From Onchocerca lupi (lineage: Eukaryota > Nematoda > Chromadorea > Rhabditida > Onchocercidae), in NCBI GenBank assembly GCA_028564675.1, contig JAOVVO010000193.1, positions 1-64,000 of the forward strand: a DNA stretch of 64,000 nucleotides, given 5' to 3'. The first letter of the stretch is position 1; each line of letters starts with the position of its first letter. The notes under the pieces were generated by a model that was not told the DNA's origin, did not search any database, and saw nothing but the letters and a program-made list of their open reading frames with translations. Below are positions 13,101 to 27,372 of this stretch, piece by piece. A program made the translations under genes and the position numbers.

Positions 13101-16100
13101 GTTTTAAATCTTCGAAAAATGGATATCCAAAACGTGTTTCACATTTCAGTACGAGGTAACATCAGTACAACACAGCGTGCACCAAGCTCCATTGGTAGTA
13201 ATGATCTTTTTGTACATGTACAAACCGGCGAGACCCTTTCAATTGTTATAGGAAACGACGTTCAGCATATCACAGGCTTGTTTTACTTGATTTTATTTTT
13301 GCATTTCTTTTTGTGGTGAAATTCATTGTTTGTTTTCTTTCATTGCAAAAAAAATTTTTCAAAAATACTTTCACTCCAAATTTAACCTTTTGTTTTCTAA
13401 ATTGACTTACCTTAGTAATGAAAAATTTTTAAGGCCCAGCAACGGTGCGTATGGTAAATCAAGCTGGTATGTCACCGTCCGCCCTTCCACTACATGTTCC
13501 ACCTGGACATATGGTTCAACAAATGGTCGATGAACAGGTTATTTTTCTGCTGTGTTAGAGCATTTCTTAAATCATTCTTTAGCCTTTCTAGATTGAGAAG
13601 ATTTTGCAGCGCATCATATTACCTTTTTATAAAATATTGATAAAAAAGTAGATTTGAGGAGATTTTCATTTTTCTCAATTTTTTAACTCGAGAATTATAA
13701 GTATCCGGTTTGATTAACATTGATAAGCAAGTAAATCCTTCTTGGTTTTATAAAAGAACCAGTCTAGTATTTCTTAATTTGCTGTATAATATCATTCAGT
13801 GCTGATGCTGATTTAGATTTTTACAAAAACCTAATCAGCTTATGAATATGCAAAGTAATTCATAATCTGCACTATTATCTTGTAGAATATTGGCTTGGAC
13901 GACTATATGTTAACGATAAACCACCTATTTAAGTTTTATTGATGATTTCGTGAGGTAATAACTGATGACAAATTACAGGGCGTCTTACGTCACTTGATTT
14001 TATCACCAGAAGCTACGCCTGGATCGCGTCTGATACCGGTTTGCTTCAATTTTTCTAAAAATTATGGTTTACATTTACGAAAAAAGCAGCTCATTGTTAC
14101 GATGAATTTCGTTATCAAAGGATATTAATTAATAATTTGAATCTTTTAAAAAAAGTTCAAATAATTTGAAGAATTCGTATGTGAAAAAGTAATAAATTAT
14201 GGGTTTGTTCATTCTCTTAAAAAGGTAATAGAGTTGCAATTGTTAAATAGCTTTTAAATCAGACAGAAACACGGTTTATTTTAGAAGATTGAGATAAAAG
14301 TAGGTTACTCATCCATTTTTGCCTGTATTTCCTAGAATTTTTAATTCATTTATTACCATCAAAAAAAAGTACTGAAAACAGTATTTTTACAGAATATATT
14401 AATCTATTTTGATAAATTAACTTTGCCAGAGACAAAGGACTATGGATAGGTAGTGAAAGTATTGTCTTTATAGACTGGCCTTTTTTTTTTAATCTACTTA
14501 GATCCATAATGACTAAATCAGTACAAAAGAAAATCTCTTTATATAAATATATGAAATATTTCAATTTTGTTAACTGCAGAATTGATCTGTTTCATTCCTT
14601 ATAAAGCATAAAATTTCATCCCTTCACTAATCTAACTGGGCATCTACTAGTTCGCAGTTTTGAAGTATATTGAATAAACGATCTTCATTCTGAAAATAAC
14701 TATTTATGTGAATTGAAAAGTTCGGTTGGAAAGTTCAAACACTGAACTAAAAAATTCTAATTTTAAAGAAAATAATTTAGAAAAATTGTACCTCATGTTT
14801 TGCAATTTTTTTTAGAAAGTACAAAAAAATGAAGAAGAGGAGAGTAAACTAATTTTATATAATCCCTATCGCTAAAATCTTTTTTGTCCGTTTGCAGAAC
14901 ACTTCTCTGTAGATTGAGAATGAACGAGATTTATTTTTCTTCCTTGCTATAGATTAGAAAAAGAAAATTTCCAAAAATTTATTCCAACTTTCTCATGTTC
15001 ATAGAGCAAGAAAGATATAACATGCGGATCTACAATGGTTAGATGAAAACAGTTCCTTGTAATGCAATAATTTTAATAAATTTTATGATTTTTAGACCGT
15101 TCCGCCACCAGCAACGATTAGTTCAAATACACCACTCCATAATTCGGGTGCGACAACATCACTGAAATCATTAGCGCATAATTCACCTTCACCACCTATC
15201 GTGCCTCCATATCCACCTCCTGCTGTGCCGTATCCTCTTCATAACAATTCTGATTTTAGTGAAGGTAGATACACTTTTCCATAAATTTTCGTTTTTTTTT
15301 TTTTTTTTTTTTTTTTTTTATTCAATATATTCCCATCGCAGATATCTTTTCTCTTATTTGGTGGTATATCTAAAATTCCAAGAACTTTGAGATTAATGGC
15401 TCAAATTGAAATGATTCTAAATTTATTTAGAATTTAGTTTTGAAGAATAAGTAAAACAAAAGCTAGGAGAAAAGGAAAAATCAAAGCTCAATACACCACA
15501 TAGAAAGTTGCACTCAGATGTACATACTGTACAAAAGCAGTTGGAACGGGTTATGATATACATAAATTTAGAAGCCATGCCCATTAAGTCGGGAAAAAAA
15601 AGAACCAATATAAGTATGTGTAATACAGAGTATGAATTTTGCATAAATTCCTGCTATTTTCCAGGTAGTCTTCGAAAAACTTGGATGCCACATGGGAAGA
15701 AGTTTGACGGGCCACATGTAGTACAGGTGCCAACGAATAGTGCTGACGATCATGTAAGTATATATCCTATAGATCATTAGAAGCAGCAGATAAGTTTGTA
15801 ACACGGTTATTTTGACTTTATCACAATGCATGTAAATCATAAAAACAAAAATTATAAAAAACAAAAACTCCTTGACGAAGAAAAAATTGAGATGTTATCA
15901 TATCCGCATGATCTTGAATGTAACTGAAAACAAAGATTGACATGTCTGCCAAAATACTATCCTTAACGTGAGGCAACAAATTAGTAAACCTGGTTTCCTA
16001 CACAAAAATAATTGTATTTCAGAATAGTTTTTTTTTTTCTTAGTTGAATTAATTTAGTAGGTGTTGAAATCCATATTCAGGAACAAAGTCAGTCAGGTGC

Positions 16101-19100
16101 TTCAGCAAATGAAGAAGAGGAATGGGAACGGCTTACCGAAATGCTCTCACGAATGCAGTCTCCTCAGGTAAAAGAAATTGAAATATGTCGATTACATTCG
16201 TGTTTAATTCTTCATCTTTCCTTCGATCTAGAAAATTCTGTAGATTTAAAGTCTTCCATTTTGCTCGGGTTTCAGATTCTTCGAGTAGCAGCAAAAGAAG
16301 CTGATATTGCATGGCAGGAATTGGATACCTCGGAGGCATCTGCACCGGGTGGACCGTTTCCGCAGATTGACGCATCCGAATTTACTTACGACATTGTCCT
16401 TTTCGAAAGTGTTGGACGTATTGTCAGTAGCTATAGGTTAGTTTTATTCCCTGTTTTCCCTATAAATAAATGAAAGCTCACTCTGTATTAAATTAAGGAC
16501 ATTGAAAATGCTAAAAATGCTTAGAACATTTATTTTTTTTGAGAAGTTTTTCTACTTTCCTCATGTTGCTATTTTCCTTTTTTATATATTTTTTTAAAGT
16601 GATTTAAATTTGTTAATGTTTCTATTTTCTTTAAAGGTTTTCTGAAAAATTTCAGAAGTTTAAAAAAACATTATTTGAATGTTTGGAAATAACGAGTTTG
16701 TTTCAACTATGGTTGTTTCATAATTTTTTGAATAAAATTAACAGATGTGAGCCTGATTCGGGTAACCGAGTACGTTTATGTCGCCTTCGACCAAATACCG
16801 AATATTATGTGCAGTTGAGAGCTTCACTAGAGGAACGTGGTTTACAAGGCAGCCCATCAACAGCCGTAAAATTTCGAACCCTTACAACGGTACCAGAATC
16901 TCCGCATCCTCCGCGTCTAGTTTCACGCACGTATAATTCAGTTACCGTTTCATGGCGTTCGACTGTTGATAACGGTTCACCGATTACATGCTATCGCCTA
17001 GAATTGGCATCTGTAAGTTTTGTGATTTAACAGACGAGCTAGGAAGTAAATAAGTTTAACTGGACTTTCGAATAACAAATAGCGTTAACAAAAAATTGTT
17101 TTTATTAACTGTATAAATATGATTGCATAAGTCAGCAACAATTCATATCCTATTGATTGTCTTAAATGATAAAATGTTTTTCATGTTGCATCACTTGTAT
17201 TTTAATATTCATATAATCCAGATCATTTTCCAAACAAATTATTCGTACTTTTAGCTTCACTAGCTCATTGATATTATTTTATGCCTTTCCGATGCTTATG
17301 ATTCTTAAAGATAGCTAAAATATGTATTTCTCGAGAATTTTCTAATTTTTTTGTGATTTTTAATTTCTTTTAAGCAGTGTCGTCCATGATATGTTATTCT
17401 CGAGCAGCAAGAATATATAACTAAATTTTTTATAATAATAGTAATGCTTTAGTTAATTATACCGTTCATTTATTTCTAGGGCGGTCAACAGGAAGAAGAA
17501 GGTTTCGAAACAGTATATGAAGGCTTAGCAGAACAGTTCAGAATCAAAAATCTGACACCATCAACACGATATCGAGTCCGTTTGATTGCTACAAATAATA
17601 ATGGAGATTCACAGCCATCGGCTGCAATTGGCATTTGTACATCAGCGCTTTTCTATCCTCCAAAGCAACCGCATTGTCCTCAGCTTGTTTCCTTATCAGC
17701 CAAATGTATCAAACTTTCTTGGAATACGCAACCTCAACATTCTTACACGGTTTGGTTTTAAATTTTTAGCTAACTTTTAGACCGTTATGTCATATATACC
17801 AAATTCAATATGTTCAATTCTAATTTAGATGAGATGAAAATAATTCAGCTATTTGAAATTTTATTTGATATTCTTATTTCTTTTAAATGAAAATTTTAAC
17901 CTAGAAATATGAATCTTTTGAAATATATTTCATGCAATAAGCTTTCAAGAAGAATGGGGAATATCTGATCTGTTTCAAGGATGTGGCTTTTTTTTTTCCT
18001 TTTTTTTTTTTCAGTGCGCTATATTTGTTAGGCTTCTTAACGAAGGACTAAACTTAGTTCAAAAATCACAGAAAATTTGTAGGCTTATAGCTTAAATATT
18101 CTATCGTTACAGTATAAAAGAAAAAAAAATTGATTTCTGCTGTTATTCTACTTTAGCTGGAGATGTCTGATATTCGAACAAATGAATATTCAATTGTTTG
18201 CGAACGTTCCCAGCTATCTTCAGTCAGTGTGAATAACATTGTAAGGTATGTATGTCCTGTAAAAATAATTTTGAAAAGATTTCAAAAATATTTCTGTTTG
18301 TATGCTTTTCAATGGGTCCCCGTAAACAATCTATAGTAATTTTTTATAAGTAGTTTTCTGTATATTACTGTTTGCTTATTTTTATAGCAATCATCAATAT
18401 CATTTTCGTCTAATCGCTCATAATGACGCTGGTGACAGTGAGCCATCTGAAACTCTTATTGTTCGAACTCCATCCTCGCCTTCCAATATACCCGGTTCGC
18501 CGCCTCCAACACCTTCGCGTCCCCATATTATTTCAAACAGTGGAGTACGTCTCGAAATTGGTTGGAAAACGGGACGTATGAATGAAAAAGATCTTGGTTT
18601 CCTGCTAGAAGGTAGCTTAGATGAGAAATCATGGATTGTGGTATACAGAGGTAACGCGACAAGTACACAGATTCGTGATCATGAAATGCGAGCTTTCCGA
18701 GTAGCTGCATTGAAGAAACAATTACAGGTAGTTAATTTGGCAACATTTATGTTTTTTGCTGTAAATTCCAATAGAAAGAAGATTCAAAGAGTGTATCTTT
18801 TTTGAATGTTTTGAAATTTGCTTGTCAAGTAATCAATTGAATAAATAAAATTAAGTTTAACTTTTTTTTTTTTTTTTAGTTGTTGCAATAATGAATTTAA
18901 AAAATTAGTGGATCGAAGTGAAGATTCACTAATTTCACTAATTTAAAAAAATTAGTGAATCATTTTTTATCATTCATGGTCATCGTATTCTTGCTTTTTA
19001 TTATGTGCAATTTCAAGAGTGGATGGAGTGACATTTTGCGTATTCGACGAGAAGAAAAACAACGTGTCATATCAGTTCCGGGACAGTGTGCAGCACCTAT

Positions 19101-22100
19101 AGTTACTGAAATCTCGAAAGGTTGTTTGCGTGTTCAATGGAATCCACCAGATAATGTAATATCTCCGATAATCTATCAGCTTCATCGTGTCAATCTGCAA
19201 CCCTCCAGTATCATTTATCAAGGTTAGGGCAATTTTCGCATTTCTATAGAATGAGCAAAAGAACCATCAAAAGATTTATTTGAATATATGTATTGATAGA
19301 TTATTTTTTTCTTGCAAATTCTGATCAGAATAAAATTTTGAAATAAGTTTTGGGAAGTGATGTTCTAAATGTTATGAATTTATTATCGCATACTATCCTA
19401 GAAAGCTGCTGTTTTCAAACTCATAAACAATTTTTTTTTTTAAATATTCCTATAAGTAACAGCAGTTATCTAGGAATTACTGCAACTTGAGTTATGCAAA
19501 TTGAATGCATGTTAAATAGATTTTTTTCATCATGATTCTCATAAACTTTTCCTCAATTTTTGATTTGAGCTATACAGTATCATATGGCGTTTTAATTAGT
19601 TATTTTAATTAAGGAGAAAAAAAATGCTTATTATAATTTTTATTATCCAGTTTTTTTATCGACAGTTCTTATAAATAATCAGAAGTTACAACAGTTTGAA
19701 GTAGCGATGTAGTTTAATTTTCAGTGATATTATCGAATGTTATAATCTTTATAATTTAATGTTGTAATTAATATCAATTATCAATCTCGTTTCTTAGGTG
19801 AAGCAACAATGTTTGATTTATCAAACTGTGCCCCGGGTGAAGAGATGGAAGTTCAAGTGCGTGCCGTTTCTGTTTCGTTTGATGGGACACGTCTGGAGGG
19901 TGAATGGAGTAGAGTAGCTATTGGAAGAACTGCCGCACAGCCACCATCACCTCCAACTGATGTTCATGTTGATACTAACAATGTACTTCATTGGTCGCCG
20001 CCAAACAGTACTAATGGAGCACCCATTATAGAATATATTATAGAAAGAATCCTTGTTTCATCCTCACCCACGTCAGTTTTGAAAATTTTTTATTTTAATT
20101 AAGTCATGTCAAAAAATCTGGTTGTTCCCACTACTTTTTGCTCACTTAACTTCCATATCATATATCTTAATTTTTGAAAATCACATTCTTTCATTAAATT
20201 TAGTTTGTAGTTTGCACTTTTTAATTTAAAGCACTTATTATTTTACTTCGCTTCGGATTGCATGAAGTGAGTTTCTTAAGTAAATATATATTACATAAGT
20301 GCTAGTTTTCTTATTTTCTTAAATATCACTGCATTATTTTCCTATTTTCTTTATCATTTTCTGTGAGTTTAAAATAAGATTTCCTGAAGACACTGCTCTT
20401 AATCTTTGAATTCAGCCATTATTAATTGAAAAGTTTAGATCAAAATCTAAGAATGACAACGATCAGACGACTAGTACGAACTGCGGTTGGACAATGAAAC
20501 GTGAAAACGCTGAAGTGCTAAGTATTAGTGTAGCTGAAGGACAACCTGGTTGTAAGTATCAACTTAGTGTGTCAGCAGTAAATAGCGGTGGTACCAGTAT
20601 TCCCAGTGAATGCATTTATGTTTCTATTCCTCCCCGCTCACCTGCCGCTCCACTGAGTCTTCATGCTCTTCCACAAGGTATATTTTTTATCAATTTTAAA
20701 AAATTTTTGATGCAGATCGAAATTTTTTTTATATTACAAACTATCGGAATGAAATTGTAATACAATATAAAAGAATTTGAACATTTATGTGCACTTTTAT
20801 AGAATTGATTGGCATGCATTCGAATTCAAAAAATTAGCATGGATATTTACGCATGTCGTTCCATAGATCAAAATGGTTTTAGGTTGTAGGCAGCTGCAAG
20901 TATCATGGCGAACGCCTTGTTGCAACGGAAGTGAAATTTTCGAATACAATATTCGTGTGTTTGATTCCTCTGATAATGAAATTCGCTTGATACAACAAGA
21001 AGCATCCATATGCGAATGTATCATCGATTCACTTGAGGCCGGTCACACATACAGGTTGATTTTGTTTTCCAGAAAATACTATTTTCACGATGTTAAAGCA
21101 AGCTCAGATTTTCTCTTGAAAATGTTATTTTATCCAAAGATATAATACATTTAAAATTTTAATTGTTTCGTTTATGAGATATTATAGTCTCAGTTTGAGA
21201 TTATCACATTTTCTCCCTCAAATAATAGTAATTTTAGGTTATCGGTTCGTGGCGTAAATGCTATTGGGATAGGTGACCCATCGTGGATAACAGCTACAAC
21301 ACTGGCACCTCCTCCGCAACCTCCTAATTTGCTCTGTTCCGAAGCAGGCTCGAATTATTTGAAGCTGAAATGGAAACCATCTGGAAATTCATCTGCATCA
21401 ACTACCATGCAGTATTACTATTATTTAGAAAAAGAAAATGATAACGGCAAATTTTCACCGGTTAATATAACTTACAATTTAAATAAAATGTAGTTTACAA
21501 TATAGTAATTAGGAATTTTCATAAAAAAAAAAAATATAAAATACATCCATGTAGTTGCATCACAATTTCTCGCTATTCACGTATTTTCTATGAATTTTTC
21601 AGAATTTCCATATGATTTACAACTATTCAGCCTTTATTATTCTGCAGATTTATGAAGGCGATAATCGTTATGCAAAAGTACGTAATTTGAATGAAAGTAC
21701 AAAATACCGTTTCCGTATTCGTTGTTCGTCCCGAATTTCGGGTGCCGGTCCGTGGTCTTCACCATTTGAATTTTCAACGGAACAACTGCCACCGCCAACA
21801 ATACGATCTGCACCGACGGTAACGGAAGTTGCATCAGGTTCTTTCCAGGTAAACTCCAGTTTATTTGCAAAAACCATGTATTCAGCTTTTTTCTTATCAA
21901 GAAAAGAAAAAACGGTAGGTATATCTAACCGTTCGTTTTATATAACATGAAAAGTAAGAAAAAGAGGATATGGTAAAATACGTTTCAAATAATCAAGTTT
22001 TGCATGAAAAAATTTTGCTTAGATTATCATTAAATTTATGACTATACTGCGATAAAATGGACGTAATTACTCTATGTTATCAGAGCAATGAGGATGAATG

Positions 22101-23515
22101 AAAAATATATAAACAACGTTAAATTGAAGTGAATATAATAAAATAATAAGGATGCAAGTAAATTTTAAAATACAGTAGTTTTCATTTATAATTTATGTAA
22201 TTAACATGAAACATCGAAATTATTTTGAAACATAAGGAAGCTTTTGTACGTCACATTTCCAAGTAGTTGTAAGGTATAGATAATATCATGTCATATTCTG
22301 ATTTTATTTTTATTTCACCATGTCGTATTTTTAAGATAGAGTGGTCACCGGTTCGCATATCTTCAGCAAATGGTAAAGAATCGTTATTGTATCGGCTTCA
22401 AGTTGCATCTCGAAATTCTCTCGAACGATCGAACAATATCTGGAAAACAGTAATTTTTTTTTTAAATACTTAAGAAGAAACTAATAATTTTTCTAGTGGT
22501 ATTTTATAAATTGATTTGGCAATTTCTGAAGTGTAATTTGGGAAATTTCATTATGAGTATTAATCAGTCGCAGTTTAAAAAATATACTTAAATTATATGA
22601 TTGCAATTTGAAAATAAATTTGGAAATGAGGAAAAATTGAGTCATGGAATCTAGTCACTTAAATTGCTCGAATTATTTTTGAAATGATTGCGACAAACTT
22701 TTTTTTAGGCATATGAAGGTATGTCCACGTCATACTCACTTTCGACATCTGAGAGTGTTCAGCTTCGTGTTCAGTGTGTACGGATCAGAGATGGAATTGA
22801 AAGCGTTTCAGCACCGTCCGCTATACAATTTGCAACGCCTTCGTTGGCTGTAATACCTCGTAAAAAGGCTCTTGAAATAACTGAGCAAGAGATGCTTGCT
22901 ATTCGTGCACAGGATATTAGCAATGTACAATGGATCCAATATCATATTTTGTCTGACAAGCATTATGCGTTCGTTATCCTGGTTGGTTTTGATTTCCTAT
23001 TTGAATTAGCTGTGAAAAGAGTTGTCTCTTATATTGCAGTGTGAAATTAATGTTACTTCTCCAACTTATCACGGGATTAAGAAAGTTTAATATTTTGTTT
23101 ACTAAAACTGGTTAATCATAATTTTCAACGATTATCATCATTTGTGCCATCTTATCATGACCTGCGCCAGCTTATTATTATTTTGCCAGTTTTTATATTA
23201 TAGTATTAATTATATATTCGAAATTTTGACATGGTAAAATTTTGTGCATAACTATAATAGGCACTTCAACTGTTTTTCAGATAAGGAATTTAATCAGTTT
23301 TTTATAGCCTAACAAGAATTGGAATAAAGAAACAAATAGTGAGATAGTTAAACGTTTGTATTTTAGCATTTTGAAAGATAGTTTGTGATAACATATGTCT
23401 TGACATAAACTTGGGTCTGAAAGTGATATTTTTCACATTTTTTCAGTTGCTTTTTGCTGGTATCGCATTTGGGGTAGCACTAATACTAGATGCATTGTTA
23501 TTTGCGCAGTCGTAA
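4121..23515 (+). CDS. FNDC3: FNDC3-like fibronectin type III protein with C-terminal membrane anchor
   Basis: Twenty-two exons join in phase: 4121-4518, 9675-9814, 13150-13275, 13434-13537, 13979-14038, 15096-15264, 15665-15753, 16081-16167, 16276-16436, 16745-17012, 17480-17749, 18157-18245, 18388-18727, 19018-19222, 19798-20071, 20439-20677, 20883-21054, 21238-21460, 21648-21848, 22336-22449, 22709-22981, 23447-23515. They total 4,071 nt, about 1,356 residues; vertebrate FNDC3 is near 1,200. The N-terminal third is Ser/Pro/His-rich. Around residues 195-222 the DLFVHVQTGE...HITGPA segment matches the conserved FNDC3 N-terminal block. An array of FN3 modules follows from about residue 390 to 1320, with repeated WSPP/W...NG..I..Y patterns such as LHWSPPNSTNGAPIIEYI. 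The last two exons encode a hydrophobic tail ending in FAQS, consistent with a tail-anchored ER/Golgi protein as in the family. Intron 3 appears to use a GC donor. Start choice: first ATG in frame after the acceptor apart from the short upstream frame. The N-terminus is longer than in vertebrates and less certain. Confidence 0.95.
5119..5159. repeat. Intronic hairpin, 17-bp arms
   Basis: Arms 5119-5135 and 5143-5159 are inverted copies with one mismatch around a 7-nt loop, inside FNDC3 intron 1. The stem is shorter than a typical pre-miRNA, and a small-RNA role cannot be claimed. Confidence 0.8.
5603..5664. repeat. Tandem duplication, 37-bp period
   Basis: A block beginning AATCACTGAAG and ending CTAGYTACA occurs at 5603 and again at 5640 with few differences, inside FNDC3 intron 1. 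Confidence 0.75.
8150..8280. repeat. Degenerate minisatellite in FNDC3 intron 1
   Basis: About five imperfect units of roughly 20-22 bp built on GATAATRGCRCGAAAA-like sequence. A related but inverted, even more degenerate array is seen near 23120-23190. Confidence 0.55.
18923..18961. repeat. Inverted repeat upstream of FNDC3 exon 14
   Basis: GATTCACTAATTT at 18923-18935 is perfectly inverted at 18949-18961, leaving a 13-nt loop. A further partial copy lies at about 18900. It sits some 57 nt before the acceptor of exon 14 (19018). Confidence 0.75.
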
Positions 23516-26122
23516 TATGATGGATATAATATTCGGAAAAGCGCATTTGGCACAACATCATATAACGATGAATTCATCGCAAAAGTCTATTCTCTTTTCC
23601 GGAAAAGACTTACGGAGAAAAAAATTGGACTTTTTTTGTTTCTATAAGAATGCAATCAGTTCGTCCTCTTTCAGTTTTATTATATATTTGAGTTCCTATA
23701 CAGGATGCATTTCTTTGAGTTTTCTGCGATAAATAATGTATCACTTGTGATTTTTTTCTTTTTTTTTCTCTATAAATTTTCTATTCTTGTCAATTTCCTT
23801 TCCTTTTTTCACGAGTTCTTCTAATTATGATTTATCATATTTTAATTGTAAAGATTTACAAAAGGACAATCAGAAGTTTTACAAATGGACTGCGTGTACC
23901 TTCCCTTTATCTGCTTTTCTTTGCAAAGAATTTTTTTTATTCTAAATTTTCTAGTTCATCTCTTCACTTTCCCGTTTTTTTTTTTTCGTTGAAACAGCAA
24001 ATTTATAAACTGACATGCTTTCAAACTTTTTTGAGAATAATAATAATAGAATTTTATAAAGTAATTACAATTGTTCTCAATTTTTTCTTTTTATCTACTT
24101 CTGGAAATAATACCTTTTTACTGATGCGTAATGATTCAAATCATATCAGCCTTCTGCGCACTTTATCCGTATTGATTGCAGTTAATTCAACATGGAAGTT
24201 TCCAATTTCTCTAATTATCATGCGAAATGTTTGTGAAAAAAGATTTACCAGGATTCTTCTATCATTTATCAGTGATAAAATAATATTGTATTCTGAATTC
24301 AACAAACAGATCATTATAATTTAACAAACTTTGGCCAAATTTGAATGAAATTCCATTGCTTACAACTTGTTGTATTTTTATCATAGTTCCATTGCTATTG
24401 TTCCACTCCCTTCGAACTCTCTTGCTTTTATTGAATCATACTTCTTTTGTACTTAAATTCTTTGAATAGTAATTTTATTCCTGTACACATGCAGTCCGCA
24501 AGTGCCAAAACGATTTGTGGTATTTTATTGCTATTTTCTCATTCGATCTTTCACTGAATGAATATCATCCAGTTAGTTGTTAAGTCCGCTTCCCTCAGTT
24601 GTATATTATTATTGTATATAATAAGTATAAACATCGTGATATATATCATGCATGCACCATCATATATTCTTTTAAAATCATGGTACATCTGTTTCATCTT
24701 CTCCCCTTTCTTCTTTTCTTTTTCAAAATAATTCCTGTAAATTTGCAGAAATTGCCTCAACCCGAAATCACAAACCATCCCATTTCTTATATTTTTGTCT
24801 GTTTTACTTTCTTCTCAAAAATTCGAAACATAACTATATTCTATCTGATTGGTTCATTTTACGTTAATATTCCTCCCCATCTTCAGTCCTCTTATCCTTT
24901 ATTGTATTTTTTTCTTTGGATTACATATTTTATTTGTGATATCTGCGAGAAATCACTGCTAATCATCTAAAAATAATAAAATTTCGTGTTATGCACAGCT
25001 CTTTCCTCTTTTTATTACCACTTTTCTCATTTTGGGAGTCCACAAATGGCCAGTGTATTTTACTCTTTTTCAGTTCTTTCCTTTTCATGTCTTATCAACT
25101 ACTGCTCTGTCTGTTCATCTGTGCTCTTAATTAATTTATTTTTTACTTTCATTGTTTTCTGCATTTTTGAAACAAGGAAGATATATATTATTATTATTAC
25201 AATTATTATTATTATTCCAATTATTATTATTATTACTACCGAATTTTCTTATTCCTTATTTCTGAGGAAGTCTTTTTCTCATCCATTTCTTTTTTTATGA
25301 GAAGCATTATTATACTTTTATTTATGTTCCTTATACTATACACATTATTATTTCTATTATTTCTGTCTAAATGTTTTTAATAAATGGGCTGTATTTTGCG
25401 ATGTTTTGCACGATACAATGCCAGAATGTTTTTAGATGATTGGAAGTTATCTGAAGAAATTAGCGGAAATTGCGACTGTTGCGTCGACTTTAGAATCTTT
25501 GAGATGTTTAGCAACGCAAGGATTCTAGACAGAAGACTGGAAATCTTACTGGTTGGAAAGATCTCTTTTATCAAGAGGATGTGTACTCAGAAACTTCAGT
25601 TAAGGAATCATTCCATTAAATGACATCAGTTGTATAGATCACCATGAGATAAGCAGAGTCATGAGTTCAAATGTAATTTCGTCTTTTCATGCGTTACTTT
25701 CTGATCTTTGACACATTAATTATATTAAAACTTAATAAAATTAAGGTAGTGTACGTATATGGTATATTTTGAAATGTGGGGAAGAACAGAAAAACAAATT
25801 TCATTAAAAACAGAACTGTATTAAATATTCCAATTATTCTTACAAATTCAACAAAATTCATTGTAAATTAACAAACTTAAGAGAAAGGCTTCCGATTGGA
25901 ATTTCAGATTTTTCAGCGTACAATATATTTCAACAAAATCTAAGTGTTAATCAAATAAATTCAAGTATCAAAGGAACATCGTATAAAAGGAATATACCAG
26001 TCATATATTAGTTATTTGATTTGTTCTACAATGATTTGCCGAAGATGTTAATGGCTTTACTTCATAAAATAAAGTCTCTAAAAGCACATACACGGAAACA
26101 TGAAAGCCGTGAATTATTCATA
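23516..26122. other. Intergenic region between converging genes
   Basis: Holds the FNDC3 3' UTR (+) and the LAMTOR4 3' UTR (-). Long T-rich open frames on the plus strand (23827-24324, 24599-24970, 24986-25300) are hydrophobic, low in complexity and have no recognisable domain, so they are not called as genes. A TTA/ATT microsatellite lies at about 25187-25240. Confidence 0.7.
25187..25240. repeat. ATT trinucleotide microsatellite
   Basis: Interrupted run of TTA/ATT triplets with single ACA and CCA interruptions. Confidence 0.9.
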
Positions 26123-27372
26123 CTAACTGCTTGTTTTTCTTTTCACAATGAATACATATTTGCCACTTCGAACAACTTCAAGATTGTGCTCTGGGTATGT
26201 AATGATCATTTTCTCAATTTTTCCTACGATGCGAGCAAGAGGTTCGCCAACAGACAACATTTTCTGGACATTCATTGCTAGTGATTCGTCATTCTCCAGT
26301 TCTCCATCTGACTGAAGCATTGTAACTTTTGAAAATCATAGAAAATTCCAAGCAGTTCAGGAGAGATACAGGAAGTTGCGAAAAAAAAAGTGAACAATCA
26401 ATTATTATGAGGAAAGACTAGTAGAACCAAATGGTTGATTGCTTAAGCAGTTAATTTCAACATTTTATTAATGTAATTTATATGCAACGCATGGAATTTC
26501 GATTTTTTTCATCTAATCTTCATTTTATTTTATTCTAAAATGAACTGCAAGCGAAATACAATTCTCCTAAACTTGTGATACTTCTTAATGGTTTTAATAT
26601 GTATTTCAGCATCTTGGAAATGATTGCTGAAATTTGGAAAAGTATTGAAACAGGCTGTGATCGCAGATAAAAATTGTAATGATAAAATTCATTTGCCTCC
26701 CGTTTCCTTTCCAAATTTCAACAATCATTTTCAAGTCATTGAGATGTATATTTTAAAAAAAAGGGGGAAAAAACTATAGGAAACATCAGCAAATTAGCTG
26801 AAACGGAGAAAATATTCATTTTTTCTTTTTTGGTCAGTACAGATTGATATATTGAATAATAAACAGTCAGCACATGATGTATAACAGATATTTTTTGAAA
26901 TTAGCAGATGATAATAAACGATTCTAAAAAATTACTGCTTGAATGAGATAAAATTCTTTTTAACCTACAGTTTTAAATTAAAAGAACTTATTCCATCCAT
27001 TAATTTTCAATCCATGCAAACTAGAAAAAAATTAAAATGAATCATTATCATCATTACGACTGCAATTTTTTTGCATCTTTTCACAAATCGTATTAATTTA
27101 TGTCTCTATTGAAAGCATTTCGGTATATTATAAAGGATTTATTTTAAACAATGAAAATTAATAAAAATAAACCGGAGGTACTATTTACTCATTTTGTTTG
27201 AAACAGTTGTCCAATCATTCCTTTGACAAAGCATATAAAATTATTTAAACAAAAAGGTTAGATGTAAATGTTATTCAAAAAACGAATAAACCTTGATAAC
27301 AGAACCAGTTGAAACTACCATGTATCCTTCTTGATCTGGAATTTTGCTTAGAAACGAAAAACTTGTATCCAT
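26123..27372 (-). CDS. LAMTOR4: LAMTOR4, Ragulator complex subunit
   Basis: Two exons on the minus strand: 27372-27292 (27 codons, ending at donor AAG|GTTTAT) and 26311-26123 (acceptor GCTTCAG|TCAGAT), joined in phase 0. The product is 89 residues; human LAMTOR4 is 99. Diagnostic segments are IPDQEGYMVVSTGSV near the N-terminus, DGELENDES in the middle and a C-terminal VRSGKYVFIVKR, which align without gaps to the roadblock-fold subunit. In the family, LAMTOR4 pairs with LAMTOR5 in the pentameric Ragulator that tethers Rag GTPases to lysosomes for mTORC1 activation. The start is the only ATG in frame; a T8AG acceptor lies about 57 nt upstream. TRAPPC4 lies upstream on the same strand. Confidence 0.93.

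Noticed and set aside
23827..24324. 165-codon open frame on the plus strand
   Set aside because: T-rich, hydrophobic low-complexity translation with no domain and no splice context; lies past the FNDC3 stop.
24599..25300. Two adjacent hydrophobic frames of 104-123 codons (+)
   Set aside because: Same T-rich composition; the second runs into an ATT microsatellite. No evidence of coding selection.
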